A stretch of DNA of 64,000 nt from OPU3-GD-OMZ sp001901525 (GCA_963981505.1 CAXCEI010000004.1:1-64000); one strand, 5' to 3'; shown: positions 34,191-44,123, numbered from the stretch's first letter. Notes: generated by a model not told the origin, from the sequence alone. Numbers and translations: made by a program.

Positions 34191-37013
34191 TTAGACAAAC
34201 ACGCGCGCTTCACCCTCAGCACAAACATTTTCAACACAACGACCACATAATTCAGGGTGAGTATCATCTCGCCCTATATCTTCTGAATGATGCCAACAGC
34301 GCACACATTTTTCATGTGACGATACGACCAATTTGAGTTTTACCCCTGGGATTTCTGTGTTGATCACATCCTCAACGCATTCTGTTATATTTCTAACTCT
34401 CGCAGCCGAGGTAATAAAAACAAAACGCAACTCAGAGCCCAGCCGTTGTAATAATTCTTCTATTTCATTCGAACAAAACAGTTCTACTTCAGCGTTTAAT
34501 GAAGCGCCAATATCACCGGACCGCCTTAGCGCCTCAAGTTCTTTACTAACCGCTTCACGAATAGCAATAATTTGCCCCCAGTCATGCCGACTAAACAGAT
34601 CACCCTCCGTTAATTGAAATAAGCCATCATACCAAGTCTCTAGAAAAACGCTGTCTGATCGCTCCCCAGGCAAATACGACCAAATCTCGTCTGCGGTATA
34701 ACAAGTAATAGGTGCCAACCATCGCGTCAACGCCTCAGCAACATGATACATTGCCGTCTGTCCAGATCGTCGTGCCAAGCTACCTTCTTTAACGGTATAT
34801 TGTCTATCCTTAATAATATCCAAATAAAAACCGCCTAAATCAATTGCACAAAAATGATGCACCTTCTGGTAAACCTGCAAAAACTCATAGTCGTCATAAG
34901 CGGCTATCACTTGCTGTTGCAATTCATAAGTACGATCAACGACCCATTTGTCCAAATACAATAAGTCACCGGGCGCAACACAATCAGAGACAGGGTCAAA
35001 ATCATCTAAATTGGACAATAAAAAACGCGCCGTATTACGTAATCTGCGATACACATCTGAAGTACGCTTAAGAATCTCATCAGAAACTGACATTTCTCCT
35101 CGGTAATCAGTTGCAGCAACCCATAACCTCAAAACATCGGCACCTAAGGTTTTCATAATTGTTTGCGGCGCAACCACATTACCTTTTGATTTAGACATCT
35201 TTCGGCCTTCAGCATCAACAACAAAACCATGCGTTAATACCGCCTTATAAGGTGCTTCACCGTTCATCGCAATAGCCGTTAACAAAGACGACTGAAACCA
35301 CCCACGATGCTGATCCGACCCCTCTAAATATAAGTCTGCAGGGAAATGTAAATTAGCTCTTTCCTGAAGCACACTCGCATGCGTCACACCCGAATCAAAC
35401 CAAACATCCAAGGTATCCGACATTTTTTCATAATGCTCTGCATCGGCACCGAGTAACTCTTTCGCATCAAGATCGAACCACGCCTCGATTCCTTTTGCTT
35501 CAATGCGTTTAGCAATTTCTTCAATCAACATCTCCGTTTCAGGATGCAACTCACGGGTGACCTTATGAACAAATAAAGCAACGGGCACACCCCAATTCCG
35601 TTGCCTTGAAATACACCAGTCAGGTCGACCTTCAACCATACCTTGAATTCTGACCTTGCCCCATTCAGGAATCCACTGAACATCGTCAATCGCAACCAAC
35701 GCCATCTTACGAAGATCCGCCTGATCCATCGCAATAAACCATTGCGGCGTAGCTCTAAAAATAATGGGCGTTTTATGACGCCAGCAGTGTGGGTAACTAT
35801 GTTCAAGCGTGGTCTCATACGCCAATTTACCGTTCTCTTTAAGTACCGTTAAAACATGAGCATTCGCTTTAAAAACGTGCTCACCGGCAAAATATTCTGT
35901 TCCGGGCAAAAAGACCCCATTATCTCCCACGGGGTTATCTACCGGTAAATCATACTTAAGACCCACCAAATAATCATCTTGTCCATGACCCGGCGCTGTA
36001 TGCACCGCTCCGGTGCCAGCTTCTGTCGTCACATGATCCCCTAAAATAACCGGCACCTGACGATCATAAAAAGGATGCTGTAAAAATAACTTTTCAAAAA
36101 CCTGACCCATGCAAACCGTCACTACCGTATATTGCTCAATTCCATACCTTGCAATAACTTCTTCTAATAGCGCCTGTGCCACGACTAAACGTTCCGAACG
36201 TCCTGCTAGAACACACTGAATAACCGCATATTCCAAGTCAGGGTGAAGCGCAACCGCTTGGTTTGCAGGCAGTGTCCACGGTGTTGTTGTCCAAATTACA
36301 AAAGAAACAGGACCCTCACCCTGATTCTCTACCGGTTCACATCTATCCCAAAAACTGCGCTCATCGACAACCTGAAATTTGACATCAATCGCCGGCGACT
36401 GCTTATCTTCATATTCCACCTCAGCCTCCGCTAAAGCGGAGCCACAATCGGTACACCAATGCACAGGCTTGGCGCCCTGGTGTAAATGTCCTCGACTGGC
36501 AATGTTACCTAAGGCTCGAACAATATTCGCCTCAACGTTATAATCCATCGTTAAATACGGCGTTTCCCACTCACCAAAAACTCCTAAACGAATGAATTCA
36601 TCTCGCTGCATAGTAACTTGCTTACCCGCATAATCTCGGCACAATTCACGAAATTTTGCCGCACTAATTTTATCGCCCGCTTTCCCCGATTTTTTCTCAA
36701 CCATTAACTCAATAGGCAAGCCATGACAATCCCAACCAGGAATATAATGCGCATCAAAACCACTGAGTGTCTTTGACTTCACAATCATGTCCTTCAATAC
36801 CTTATTAACCGCATGGCCTATATGAATAGCTCCATTTGCATAGGGAGGACCATCATGCAAAATAAACTTTTCCCGTCCATCATATGCCGTTCTTATCGCC
36901 TGATATAAAGACGACTTTTGCCAATGACTTAAACGCTCCGGTTCTCTTTGCGCCAAATTAGCCTTCATTGGGAAAGCTGTTTTAGGTAAATTCAGTGTCT
37001 TTTTATATTCCAT
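34191..37013 (-). CDS. ileS: Isoleucyl-tRNA synthetase
   Basis: Class I aminoacyl-tRNA synthetase, 940 residues. The HIGH motif is in GAIHIGHAVNK near residue 66 and the KMSKS loop in GRKMSKSKGN near residue 605. Between them lies the CP1 editing domain with TGAVHTAPGHGQDDY. The C-terminus has the zinc-binding CVRCWHHSEDIG...CGRC pattern of the bacterial (mupirocin-sensitive type) enzyme. The ATG has AGGA upstream and follows ribF by 13 bases. The ribF-ileS-lspA order is standard; the usual following fkpB and ispH are not here. Confidence 0.98.
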   Translation of the reverse strand: MEYKKTLNLPKTAFPMKANLAQREPERLSHWQKSSLYQAIRTAYDGREKFILHDGPPYANGAIHIGHAVNKVLKDMIVKSKTLSGFDAHYIPGWDCHGLPIELMVEKKSGKAGDKISAAKFRELCRDYAGKQVTMQRDEFIRLGVFGEWETPYLTMDYNVEANIVRALGNIASRGHLHQGAKPVHWCTDCGSALAEAEVEYEDKQSPAIDVKFQVVDERSFWDRCEPVENQGEGPVSFVIWTTTPWTLPANQAVALHPDLEYAVIQCVLAGRSERLVVAQALLEEVIARYGIEQYTVVTVCMGQVFEKLFLQHPFYDRQVPVILGDHVTTEAGTGAVHTAPGHGQDDYLVGLKYDLPVDNPVGDNGVFLPGTEYFAGEHVFKANAHVLTVLKENGKLAYETTLEHSYPHCWRHKTPIIFRATPQWFIAMDQADLRKMALVAIDDVQWIPEWGKVRIQGMVEGRPDWCISRQRNWGVPVALFVHKVTRELHPETEMLIEEIAKRIEAKGIEAWFDLDAKELLGADAEHYEKMSDTLDVWFDSGVTHASVLQERANLHFPADLYLEGSDQHRGWFQSSLLTAIAMNGEAPYKAVLTHGFVVDAEGRKMSKSKGNVVAPQTIMKTLGADVLRLWVAATDYRGEMSVSDEILKRTSDVYRRLRNTARFLLSNLDDFDPVSDCVAPGDLLYLDKWVVDRTYELQQQVIAAYDDYEFLQVYQKVHHFCAIDLGGFYLDIIKDRQYTVKEGSLARRSGQTAMYHVAEALTRWLAPITCYTADEIWSYLPGERSDSVFLETWYDGLFQLTEGDLFSRHDWGQIIAIREAVSKELEALRRSGDIGASLNAEVELFCSNEIEELLQRLGSELRFVFITSAARVRNITECVEDVINTEIPGVKLKLVVSSHEKCVRCWHHSEDIGRDDTHPELCGRCVENVCAEGEARVFV

Positions 37014-37026
37014 GATCCTATTGTCT

Positions 37027-37953
37027 TTAATAGTCTAAGCTAGCTTTCGCAACACTTACATCTTCTCTTATCTGAAGTTTAAGTTCTTCAAGAGACTGAA
37101 AGTGTTTTTCATCTCTAATCTTCTTTTTAAAATGTACTTCCACATAACGCCCGTATATATCCTCATCGAAATCAAACAGATGAACTTCCAACAATAGCCC
37201 TCTGCCACTGACGGTTGGTCTACTACCCACATTAGCAACACCACAGAACGCTTGCCCATGCAACCCTGTTAAGGTAATAGCGAAAACACCAAAAAGCGGA
37301 GGAATTTTCCTAAACATCTCAATATTAGCCGTTGGAAACCCTAAGGTACGCCCTCGCTTGTCTCCGTGAACCACACGCCCACAAACAGAAAAAGAACGCC
37401 CCAAAAACAATGCCGCACTATCAAGGTCTTCTTTTGCCAAAGCATCACGGATTAACGTGCTACTCACTCTTTTACCCTTTATTAAGAACGGCTGAGTGTC
37501 ACAAACATCAAAACCCATTTCCTGACCGCACGCTTTCAATAATGAAAAAGTCCCGCGCCTTGCTTTACCAAAATGAAAATCATCGCCTACGACCAAATAT
37601 TTAACATTCAACCGATTACATAGCACTTCTTGAATAAAACACTCAGGCTCCCAGTCAGCTAAAATACGGCTAAAACGAAGAACGTATACTTCATCGACAG
37701 GCAACCGCTTTAACTGCAGTATCTTCTCACGTAATCGGGTTATTCGTGCCGGCCCATTATCACCTTGAAAATACTCCAATGGCTGCGGCTCAAATAACAT
37801 AATAACGACCGGTAAGCCTAACTTTACACCCTCTTGGGCTAATCCACTAATCACAGCCTGATGGCCTAAATGCACGCCATCAAAATTTCCAATCGTCAAC
37901 ACACAGCCCTCAGGAAATGTTCTTGAGTGACTTAACCCCCGAATTAATCGCAT
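37027..37953 (-). CDS. ribF: Bifunctional riboflavin kinase / FAD synthetase
   Basis: Makes FMN and then FAD. The N-terminal adenylyltransferase domain (about 1-180) has TIGNFDGVHLGHQAVI with its nucleotide-binding histidines and VGDDFHFGKARRG. The C-terminal kinase domain (about 185-305) has GRVVHGDKRGRTLGFPTANI. Length is 308. It is downstream of murJ, across 65 AT-rich bases, and upstream of ileS on the same strand. Confidence 0.96.
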   Translation of the reverse strand: MRLIRGLSHSRTFPEGCVLTIGNFDGVHLGHQAVISGLAQEGVKLGLPVVIMLFEPQPLEYFQGDNGPARITRLREKILQLKRLPVDEVYVLRFSRILADWEPECFIQEVLCNRLNVKYLVVGDDFHFGKARRGTFSLLKACGQEMGFDVCDTQPFLIKGKRVSSTLIRDALAKEDLDSAALFLGRSFSVCGRVVHGDKRGRTLGFPTANIEMFRKIPPLFGVFAITLTGLHGQAFCGVANVGSRPTVSGRGLLLEVHLFDFDEDIYGRYVEVHFKKKIRDEKHFQSLEELKLQIREDVSVAKASLDY

Positions 37954-38018
37954 AAATTATTTTTTTTTATAACTCTTAATTTTAACATTTTTTAACAGCG
38001 CCTCATAGTCTGCTACCT

Positions 38019-39557
38019 TTAAACACGACCACCCAAGTGCCGAAATCGTAATCCAAACAGCAATAAGGTCAACAAATAAACCAAGAAACCAAGCGCTATC
38101 CACTGCACTAGCTCCAAAATACGCGACCCCATCTGCCCATCCGACCCAACGGCACCATCAACGAAATAAAACAGTACACACCCCATTGCTATATTGGCAA
38201 TGACCACCCTCGCTATAAATAAACCCCAACCCTTCCTTGGATGAAAAATTTTATGCTGCAATAATGTTCCCAGTAACAAACCCGCATTTAAAAAGGCACT
38301 GAGTGATGTTGCTAAAGCCAAGCCAGCATGCGCCAGAGGGAAAACCAAACAAATATTAAGCACCATATTAAAACTCACCGCATAAAGACCAAACCTGACC
38401 GGTGTTTTCATATCTTGTCTTGCCGTAAATCCCGGAACCAAAATCTTAACCAAAACAAAGCCTAACAACCCTAACGCATAAGCAAACAAACTTCTTCCTG
38501 CCATGACAACATCATAATCACTAAAACTTTCATATTGAAACAGCGCTGACAACATAGGCTCAGCTAAAATAGCCAATCCTACCGACGCAGGGATACCGAT
38601 AATCATGACCCAACGAAGCCCCCAATCCAGCGCATCAGAAAATGACGCTTCATCATTCGCTGCATAATTTTTAGACAGCCTAGGTAAAATCACGGTCGCC
38701 AACGCTATTCCAAAAACACCTAATGGAAATTCAACAAGCCGGTCCGAATAATAAAGCCAAGAAATACTTCCCGCCGCTAAAAACGATGCAATTAAGGTAT
38801 CTAACAATAAATTAATTTGCGTTACTGAGGCGCCAAATAATGCCGGCACCATTAAAGACATAATTTTCTTTACACCGGGATCTTTAAAACCAAAGCGCAA
38901 GCGCGGCAACAGACCTAAGCGCATTAATGCCGGAAATTGAAATAACAATTGAACGATACCGGCTGCAAAAACACCCCAAGCAAGCGCCATAACCGGCTCA
39001 TTCATAAGTGGGGCCAACCAGATGGCGGCTCCAATTAAACACAGATTCAAAAAGACCGGTGTAAACGCTGGCACAACAAATTTTCCAAACGTATTTAAAA
39101 TCCCGCCTGCAAAAGCAACCGATGAAATAAAAAATAAATAAGGGAAAGTCAATCGCAACAAATCTACAGCCAATTCATATTGACCGCTCTTTTCCCACAA
39201 AAAACCAGGGGCAAAAATAAGAATAATAATCGGCGCAGCGGCGACCCCTATAACCGTTAGCACAATCAAAACTAACGCTAAAGCCCCCCCTGTTCGGTCC
39301 ACAAATTGTTTTAATGCCTGTTTACCATGTTGTTCCTTATATTCAGCCAGCACTGGAACAAATGCCTGAGAGAACGCGCCCTCAGCAAAGAGACGCCTTA
39401 AGAAGTTTGGTATCTTAAAGGCCACAAAAAATACATCTGTGGCCGCATCAGCACCAAACAGGCGCGCTAGCAACATGTCACGGATAAACCCCATAATACG
39501 GGACAGCATCGTCATAAAGCTCACAACTGCCGTTGATTTTAATAATTGTTTACTCAA
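38019..39557 (-). CDS. murJ: Lipid II flippase MurJ
   Basis: Integral membrane MOP-family exporter that flips lipid II to the periplasm. The 512-residue protein has about 14 membrane helices. Diagnostic parts are MTMLSRIMGFIRDMLLARLF at the start, FFVAFKIPNFLRRLFAEGAF with its conserved arginines, and YYSDRLVEFPLGVFGIALAT. The likely start is TTG at 39555-39557, which gives the usual N-terminal spacing; no better ATG exists nearby. It is divergent from rpsT, a very common arrangement. Confidence 0.96.
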   Translation of the reverse strand: MSKQLLKSTAVVSFMTMLSRIMGFIRDMLLARLFGADAATDVFFVAFKIPNFLRRLFAEGAFSQAFVPVLAEYKEQHGKQALKQFVDRTGGALALVLIVLTVIGVAAAPIIILIFAPGFLWEKSGQYELAVDLLRLTFPYLFFISSVAFAGGILNTFGKFVVPAFTPVFLNLCLIGAAIWLAPLMNEPVMALAWGVFAAGIVQLLFQFPALMRLGLLPRLRFGFKDPGVKKIMSLMVPALFGASVTQINLLLDTLIASFLAAGSISWLYYSDRLVEFPLGVFGIALATVILPRLSKNYAANDEASFSDALDWGLRWVMIIGIPASVGLAILAEPMLSALFQYESFSDYDVVMAGRSLFAYALGLLGFVLVKILVPGFTARQDMKTPVRFGLYAVSFNMVLNICLVFPLAHAGLALATSLSAFLNAGLLLGTLLQHKIFHPRKGWGLFIARVVIANIAMGCVLFYFVDGAVGSDGQMGSRILELVQWIALGFLVYLLTLLLFGLRFRHLGGRV

Positions 39558-39592
39558 AACAGGTGTTTTCTACAAAAGGATTAAATCAAAGT

Positions 39593-39621
39593 TTGACAAT
39601 AATAGCATTAATTAAGATAAT
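39593..39621 (+). promoter_or_regulatory. Sigma-70 promoter of rpsT
   Basis: Perfect TTGACA (39593-39598), a 17-base spacer and GATAAT (39616-39621) lie 36 bases before the rpsT ATG. This is among the best promoter matches in the window and fits a highly expressed ribosomal protein gene. Confidence 0.85.
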
Positions 39622-39656
39622 AACTGATTGATTGCAACTACCTTAAAGAATAAATC

Positions 39657-39929
39657 ATGGCAAACTCACCACAAGCTAAGAAAAGAGCGCGTCAAGCGGA
39701 AAAGCACCGTGCATTGAATGCGTCTCAACGCAGCAACTTAAGAACCTATATCAAGGCTGTTATCGCTGCTATTAACAACGGCGACCTTGAAGCCTCAAAA
39801 CAGGCATACCAAAAAGTTGTTCCAGTTATTGATTCAGCTGTAAGCAAAGGCTTAATCCATAAAAATAAAGCCGCTCGCGGCAAAAGCAGACTTAACGCTA
39901 AGGTCCGCACATTAGCAGTAGCTGGATAA
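39657..39929 (+). CDS. rpsT: 30S ribosomal protein S20
   Basis: Small basic helical-bundle protein that binds 16S rRNA early in assembly. The start MANSPQAKKRARQAEKHRAL is diagnostic, as are RSNLRTYIKAV and GLIHKNKAARGKSRLNAKV. It has 90 residues, slightly longer than the E. coli protein. Monocistronic with its own strong promoter and followed by a hairpin. Confidence 0.99.
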   Translation: MANSPQAKKRARQAEKHRALNASQRSNLRTYIKAVIAAINNGDLEASKQAYQKVVPVIDSAVSKGLIHKNKAARGKSRLNAKVRTLAVAG

Positions 39930-39931
39930 GA

Positions 39932-39973
39932 AGATTACACAAGGCTAGGCGATCACGCCTACCCTTGTAATCT
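39932..39973. terminator. Hairpin between convergent rpsT and proB
   Basis: AGATTACA (39932-39939) pairs with TGTAATCT (39966-39973), and the stem continues inward as AAGG/CCTT and TAGGCG/CGCCTA around an ATCA loop. The stem is long and stable, but there is no U-run after it in either direction. It starts 3 bases after the rpsT stop and ends 3 bases before the proB stop, so it probably serves both genes. Confidence 0.65.
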
Positions 39974-39975
39974 CC

Positions 39976-41097
39976 CTACAACAACACCAAGTTATCGCGG
40001 TGTATCACCTCAGCGTCATCACTATACCCCAGCAAACGCTCAAACTCGTCACTTGAACAACCCTTAATTAACTGCACATCATTCGCAGCATAATTAACCA
40101 ACCCTCGAGCAACTTCATTCCCCGCAAAATCAACACAAGAAACCAGATCCCCCCGTTTAAATACGCCATCAACGGCCGTTATCCCAACCGCTAAAAGACT
40201 CTTCCCTGACTCCTTTAAAACCCGAACCGCGCCGTCATCCAGAGAAAGACAGCCTTTAACCTGAAGATGCCCAGCCAACCATTGTTTTCTTGCGGCAAAA
40301 CGAGCAATGTCCGGCTTTAAAAATGTTCCGATATTCTCACCCGCCACCAACCTTAAAATAATCTCCTCATCGTAACCTGAGGCAATCATCGTTCCCGCAC
40401 CTGAACGCGCCGCTAGTTTCGCTGCAGAAATCTTAGTTGCCATACCACCGCGCCCTAACCCACTTCGACTCCCACCGGCCATTGCATCTAGCGCTGACTC
40501 ATCAACACCTATCACGTCAATCAACCGAGCCTCTTTATTAACACTCGGATCACTGTCAAACAAACCCAATTGGTCAGTCAGGATAATCAACAAATCCGCC
40601 TCAACAAGATTAGCCAATAAAGCCGCTAAAGTATCATTGTCACCAAAACGTATTTCCTCGGTAGCAACCGCATCATTTTCATTAATAATCGGCACAACGC
40701 CATAACCCAATAAGGTTAATAAGGTACTCCGAGCATTTAAATACCGCTGACGATCCGACAGATCATCATGGGTTAATAACACTTGGGCTGTATGCAAACA
40801 ATGCTTTTGAAAGCTATTCTCATAAGCCTGAACTAAACCCATTTGACCCACAGAAGCCGCGGCCTGCAGTTCATGCAAGGAATGCGGCCGCTCTATTAAA
40901 TTAAGACGACAAATGCCTTCAGCAACTGAACCCGACGAAACCAATAAGACATCCAGGCCACGCCGACGCAACTCTGCAATCTGCGCCACCCAATCAGCCA
41001 TAGCAGATACATCAAGACCTTCACCCCCATTGGTGAGCAAAGAACTGCCAATTTTTATAACAATTCGCCGTGATTGAAGAAAGTCAGGCCTCGTCAC
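39976..41097 (-). CDS. proB: Glutamate 5-kinase
   Basis: First step of proline synthesis, ATP-dependent phosphorylation of glutamate. The amino-acid-kinase domain (about 1-260) has RIVIKIGSSLLTNGGEG, LLVSSGSVAEG, INENDAVAT with the substrate aspartate, and GRGGMATKISAAKLA. A PUA domain fills the C-terminus (about 280-373). GTG start at 41095-41097 lies inside the end of cgtA with a 14-base overlap. ProC is encoded elsewhere in this window (53318); proA is not. Confidence 0.97.
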   Translation of the reverse strand: MTRPDFLQSRRIVIKIGSSLLTNGGEGLDVSAMADWVAQIAELRRRGLDVLLVSSGSVAEGICRLNLIERPHSLHELQAAASVGQMGLVQAYENSFQKHCLHTAQVLLTHDDLSDRQRYLNARSTLLTLLGYGVVPIINENDAVATEEIRFGDNDTLAALLANLVEADLLIILTDQLGLFDSDPSVNKEARLIDVIGVDESALDAMAGGSRSGLGRGGMATKISAAKLAARSGAGTMIASGYDEEIILRLVAGENIGTFLKPDIARFAARKQWLAGHLQVKGCLSLDDGAVRVLKESGKSLLAVGITAVDGVFKRGDLVSCVDFAGNEVARGLVNYAANDVQLIKGCSSDEFERLLGYSDDAEVIHRDNLVLL

Positions 41098-42118
41098 GGG
41101 CCTGCTCTCGACTCTGCTCTAAAAAATCCATAATAGCGAACATCAAACCACCCACTCCATTCTTTTTTATGGCTGAAATCCTATACACAGGACCTGTCCA
41201 ATTCAATGCATCTACGATCGCCTGACAATGTGCGTCTACAGCATCGCCCTGCAATCTATCTATCTTATTCAACACCAACCACCGTTCTTTTTTAGCTAAA
41301 TCATCGCTCCATAATGCAAGCTCGGCGACAATCTTCTCAGCAGCTTCAACCGGTGAAATATCTGACTCATACGGCTCAACATCAACGATATGAAGCAATA
41401 AACGTGTCCGAGATAAATGCTTCAAGAACTGCAGCCCTAAGCCCGCGCCCTCTGATGCACCTTCAATAACACCTGGAATATCTGCAATAACAAAACTACG
41501 CAAGTCATCGACCCTGACCACTCCTAAATTAGGATGCAATGTAGTAAAAGGATAATCAGCTACCTTAGGTTTGGCTGAAGAAACCTGCCGAATCAAACTG
41601 GATTTACCTGCATTTGGCATACCCAACAAACCCACATCAGCAATTAACTTAAGCTCTAAATTTAAAAAACGATGCTCTCCCGGTGTCCCTTTAGTCGCCT
41701 TACGCGGCGCCCGATTAGTGCTGCTCTTAAAACGCGCATTACCCAAGCCATGAAAACCACCTTTAGCCACCAACAAAACATCGCCTGGCGCCGTTAAATC
41801 GCCAATTTTTTCACCCGTCTCTGAATCGTACACGAGCGTCCCAGGCGGCACAGCCACACGACAGTCATCACCCATACCCCCCGTACAATTGCGCCCCATA
41901 CCATTTTGACCACGCTGTGCCCGATGAACAGAATGATAGCGAAAATCAACTAAGGTATTTACATTTTCAGTTGCCACCAGGTAAACACTTCCCCCATCGC
42001 CCCCATCGCCGCCATCTGGGCCGCCGAATGGAATATATTTTTCACGGCGAAAACCAATGGCCCCATTACCGCCGTCACCCGCTTCAACACGAATTCGCGC
42101 CTCATCAACAAACTTCAT
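41084..42118 (-). CDS. cgtA: Obg-family GTPase CgtA
   Basis: GTPase acting in 50S ribosome assembly and stress response. The N-terminal Obg fold (about 1-158) has many glycine repeats, e.g. GGDGGDGGSVYL. The G domain follows with P-loop GMPNAGKSSLI, switch DIPGVIEGASEGAGLG and NKID. Length is 344, without the C-terminal OCT domain seen in firmicutes. GGGAG precedes the ATG. It lies downstream of rplU-rpmA across an intrinsic terminator and upstream of proB. Confidence 0.97.
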   Translation of the reverse strand: MKFVDEARIRVEAGDGGNGAIGFRREKYIPFGGPDGGDGGDGGSVYLVATENVNTLVDFRYHSVHRAQRGQNGMGRNCTGGMGDDCRVAVPPGTLVYDSETGEKIGDLTAPGDVLLVAKGGFHGLGNARFKSSTNRAPRKATKGTPGEHRFLNLELKLIADVGLLGMPNAGKSSLIRQVSSAKPKVADYPFTTLHPNLGVVRVDDLRSFVIADIPGVIEGASEGAGLGLQFLKHLSRTRLLLHIVDVEPYESDISPVEAAEKIVAELALWSDDLAKKERWLVLNKIDRLQGDAVDAHCQAIVDALNWTGPVYRISAIKKNGVGGLMFAIMDFLEQSREQARDEA

Positions 42119-42199
42119 TACTTACTCCCTTCGCTTCACAAAGAATAACCACACCATCAGAGCAAGCCATTACAAAAAAAACACATCTATCACCACAAA

Positions 42200-42231
42200 C
42201 AAAAAAGCCCCACCAAAAGGTGAGGCTTTAA
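42200..42231 (-). terminator. Intrinsic terminator after rpmA
   Basis: On the minus strand AAAGCCTCACC, loop TTTT and GGTGGGGCTT are followed by TTTTTTG. The 9-10 base-pair stem with one mismatch plus T-run, located 40 bases after the rpmA stop, is a classical rho-independent terminator. Some read-through into cgtA is likely. Confidence 0.9.
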
Positions 42232-42271
42232 TAAACCATGTACCACTAAAGCATCAATGCTTCACATGCAC

Positions 42272-42529
42272 TTATGCTGCTACAACGCTCACATAACTGC
42301 GTTTTTTAGGTCCTTTAACCTCAAAAATAACGCGCCCTTCTGCTGTTGCAAAAAGTGTATGGTCTTTACCGCACCCAACATTTACACCCGGATGAAACCG
42401 TGTGCCACGCTGACGAACGAGAATGTTTCCCGCTGCGACCGTTTCTCCACCATAACGTTTAACGCCTAATCGCTTCGATTCCGAATCGCGACCATTTCGA
42501 GTACTACCGCCTGCCTTCTTATGAGCCAT
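42272..42529 (-). CDS. rpmA: 50S ribosomal protein L27
   Basis: Ribosomal protein whose N-terminus reaches the peptidyl-transferase centre. The start MAHKKAGGSTRNGRDSESKR is diagnostic, and GTRFHPGVNVGCGKDHTLFA follows. It has 85 residues. There is no N-terminal extension of the kind cleaved in firmicutes. It is 24 bases after rplU. Confidence 0.99.
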   Translation of the reverse strand: MAHKKAGGSTRNGRDSESKRLGVKRYGGETVAAGNILVRQRGTRFHPGVNVGCGKDHTLFATAEGRVIFEVKGPKKRSYVSVVAA

Positions 42530-42553
42530 CTTCTAACCCCAACTAAATATTAA

Positions 42554-42865
42554 TTATGCAGAAATGCCAGTAATCTGGACTTCCGTGTAATATTGACGAT
42601 GCCCCATTTGCTTCATTTGGTGCTTACGTCTCTTAAATTTAATGATCTTAATTTTCTTGTGTCGCCCTTGCGAGGTGACTTTTCCGGTTACCTTACCACC
42701 GCCAACGAAAGGCTGACCGACCTTAACTACGTCATCCGATTGTACTAACAGTACCTTATCGAACTCCACATCATCACCTGAATCTACATCCAGCTTCTCT
42801 ATTTTAAGGACTGACCCTTCTTCAACGCGATATTGTTTACCGCCTGTTTGAATTACCGCATACAT
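42554..42865 (-). CDS. rplU: 50S ribosomal protein L21
   Basis: Binds 23S rRNA in the large subunit. MYAVIQTGGKQYRVEEG at the start, the glycine-rich VGQPFVGGGKVTGKV and the basic KIKIIKFKRRKHQMKQMGH are characteristic. I use the ATG at 42863-42865 with GGAG 9 bases upstream; an in-frame GTG at 42880 overlaps that ribosome-binding site. The product is 103 residues. It is divergent from ispB, the common arrangement. Confidence 0.98.
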   Translation of the reverse strand: MYAVIQTGGKQYRVEEGSVLKIEKLDVDSGDDVEFDKVLLVQSDDVVKVGQPFVGGGKVTGKVTSQGRHKKIKIIKFKRRKHQMKQMGHRQYYTEVQITGISA

Positions 42866-42908
42866 CTGGTTAATCTCCACGGAACATGGTTATTTAAATT
42901 AATCAGTA

Positions 42909-42937
42909 ATTTTAGCTACAAATACCAATGTCGTCAA
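42909..42937 (-). promoter_or_regulatory. Sigma-70 promoter of rplU-rpmA
   Basis: On the minus strand TTGACG (42932-42937), a 17-base spacer and TAAAAT (42909-42914) lie 43 bases before the rplU start. Each hexamer has one mismatch to consensus. Confidence 0.8.
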
Positions 42938-43046
42938 CCCGAAATTCATCAATTACACCATTCCCGCTATTAAAACAACAGAAATACCAACGATCAACAT
43001 AACTTTTATGTAAAATACTCCCAATATTTTATCTGAAAAATTCACA

Positions 43047-44063
43047 ATGTCAGCACAAAACCAAGAACAAACTCCATTTATCATTGATCAGCCCATTAAT
43101 TTTGATGTCATCAAAACACTCACTCTTGATGACAGTAAGGCAACGGACCAACTCATTCTAAATGAACTCAACTCCGATGTTGTTCTGATTAATCAAATTG
43201 GCCACTATATTGTCGGCAGTGGCGGCAAAAGATTACGCCCCATGTTATTGCTTCTTGCCGCCAAAGCATTGAACTATGATGGTAAGCAACACTTAACACT
43301 TGCCGCGGTTATTGAATTTATTCACACAGCCACACTCTTACATGATGATGTTGTTGATGAATCTGACTTAAGACGCGGCAAAGGCTCTGCTAATGCCGTA
43401 TGGGGTAATGCTGCCAGCGTGCTCGTCGGTGACTTCCTTTATTCCAAAGCCTTTGAAATGATGGTGAGAGTTGACAACATGCGGGTCATGGAAATTCTCT
43501 CTAAAACAACAACCGCAATCGCAGAAGGCGAAGTACTTCAACTCCTTAACTGCAACAACCCAACAACCACAGAGACAAGTTATCTGGAAGTTATCTCCAG
43601 AAAGACGGCGATCCTCTTTAGTGCCGCAACACGTCTTAGTGCCCTGTTAGTCGATGCGTCTTCTGAAACAGAGGCACAAATGGCAGCCTACGGCATGCAT
43701 CTGGGAAATGCCTTCCAACTTATTGATGACGCATTAGATTACAAAGCCAACGCTGAAGATCTCGGCAAGAACCTAGGCGACGACCTCGCCGAAGGAAAGC
43801 CTACACTACCGCTGATCCACGCCATTGAACACGCTAACGAAGGCGATGCTCAAATTATTACTGATGCTATTAAAGAAGGCGACCGTAACGCATTTAACGA
43901 CGTTTACAAGATCGTTCAAGCCACAGGGGCGATTGAATACACGGAGAAACGTGCTGAAGAAGAAGCCCAAAAAGCAATCAATGCATTAGCCTTAATAGCT
44001 GATTCACCTTATAAACAAGCGATGATGCAACTGGCTATTTTTTCAGTGCAACGAAATTATTAA
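43047..44063 (+). CDS. ispB: Polyprenyl diphosphate synthase, IspB (octaprenyl) type
   Basis: Builds the long isoprenoid side chain of quinones. The trans-prenyltransferase motifs are present: first aspartate-rich motif LLHDDVVDESDLRRG near residue 100, GGKRLRPMLL before it, and the second aspartate-rich motif LIDDALDYKA near 225. Small residues just before the first motif (FIHTATLLHDD) suit a long product, but chain length cannot be read with certainty. At 338 residues it has a slightly extended N-terminus (about 20 residues). Divergent from rplU; a TAAAAT at 43011-43016 may be its -10. Confidence 0.95.
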   Translation: MSAQNQEQTPFIIDQPINFDVIKTLTLDDSKATDQLILNELNSDVVLINQIGHYIVGSGGKRLRPMLLLLAAKALNYDGKQHLTLAAVIEFIHTATLLHDDVVDESDLRRGKGSANAVWGNAASVLVGDFLYSKAFEMMVRVDNMRVMEILSKTTTAIAEGEVLQLLNCNNPTTTETSYLEVISRKTAILFSAATRLSALLVDASSETEAQMAAYGMHLGNAFQLIDDALDYKANAEDLGKNLGDDLAEGKPTLPLIHAIEHANEGDAQIITDAIKEGDRNAFNDVYKIVQATGAIEYTEKRAEEEAQKAINALALIADSPYKQAMMQLAIFSVQRNY

Positions 44064-44123
44064 ACCATTCCCAAACAGCACTGCTAAGCGCAAACGATTC
44101 GTCGCCCTGTTTGAATGAAAAGC

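Noticed and set aside
37332..37604. Plus-strand open frame opposite ribF
   Set aside because: It is antisense to conserved RibF sequence and has no start signals or recognisable product.
44072..44113. CAAACAG/CTGTTTG repeat between ispB and the SPOR gene as a terminator
   Set aside because: Stem of only 7 pairs with a 28-base loop and no T-run.
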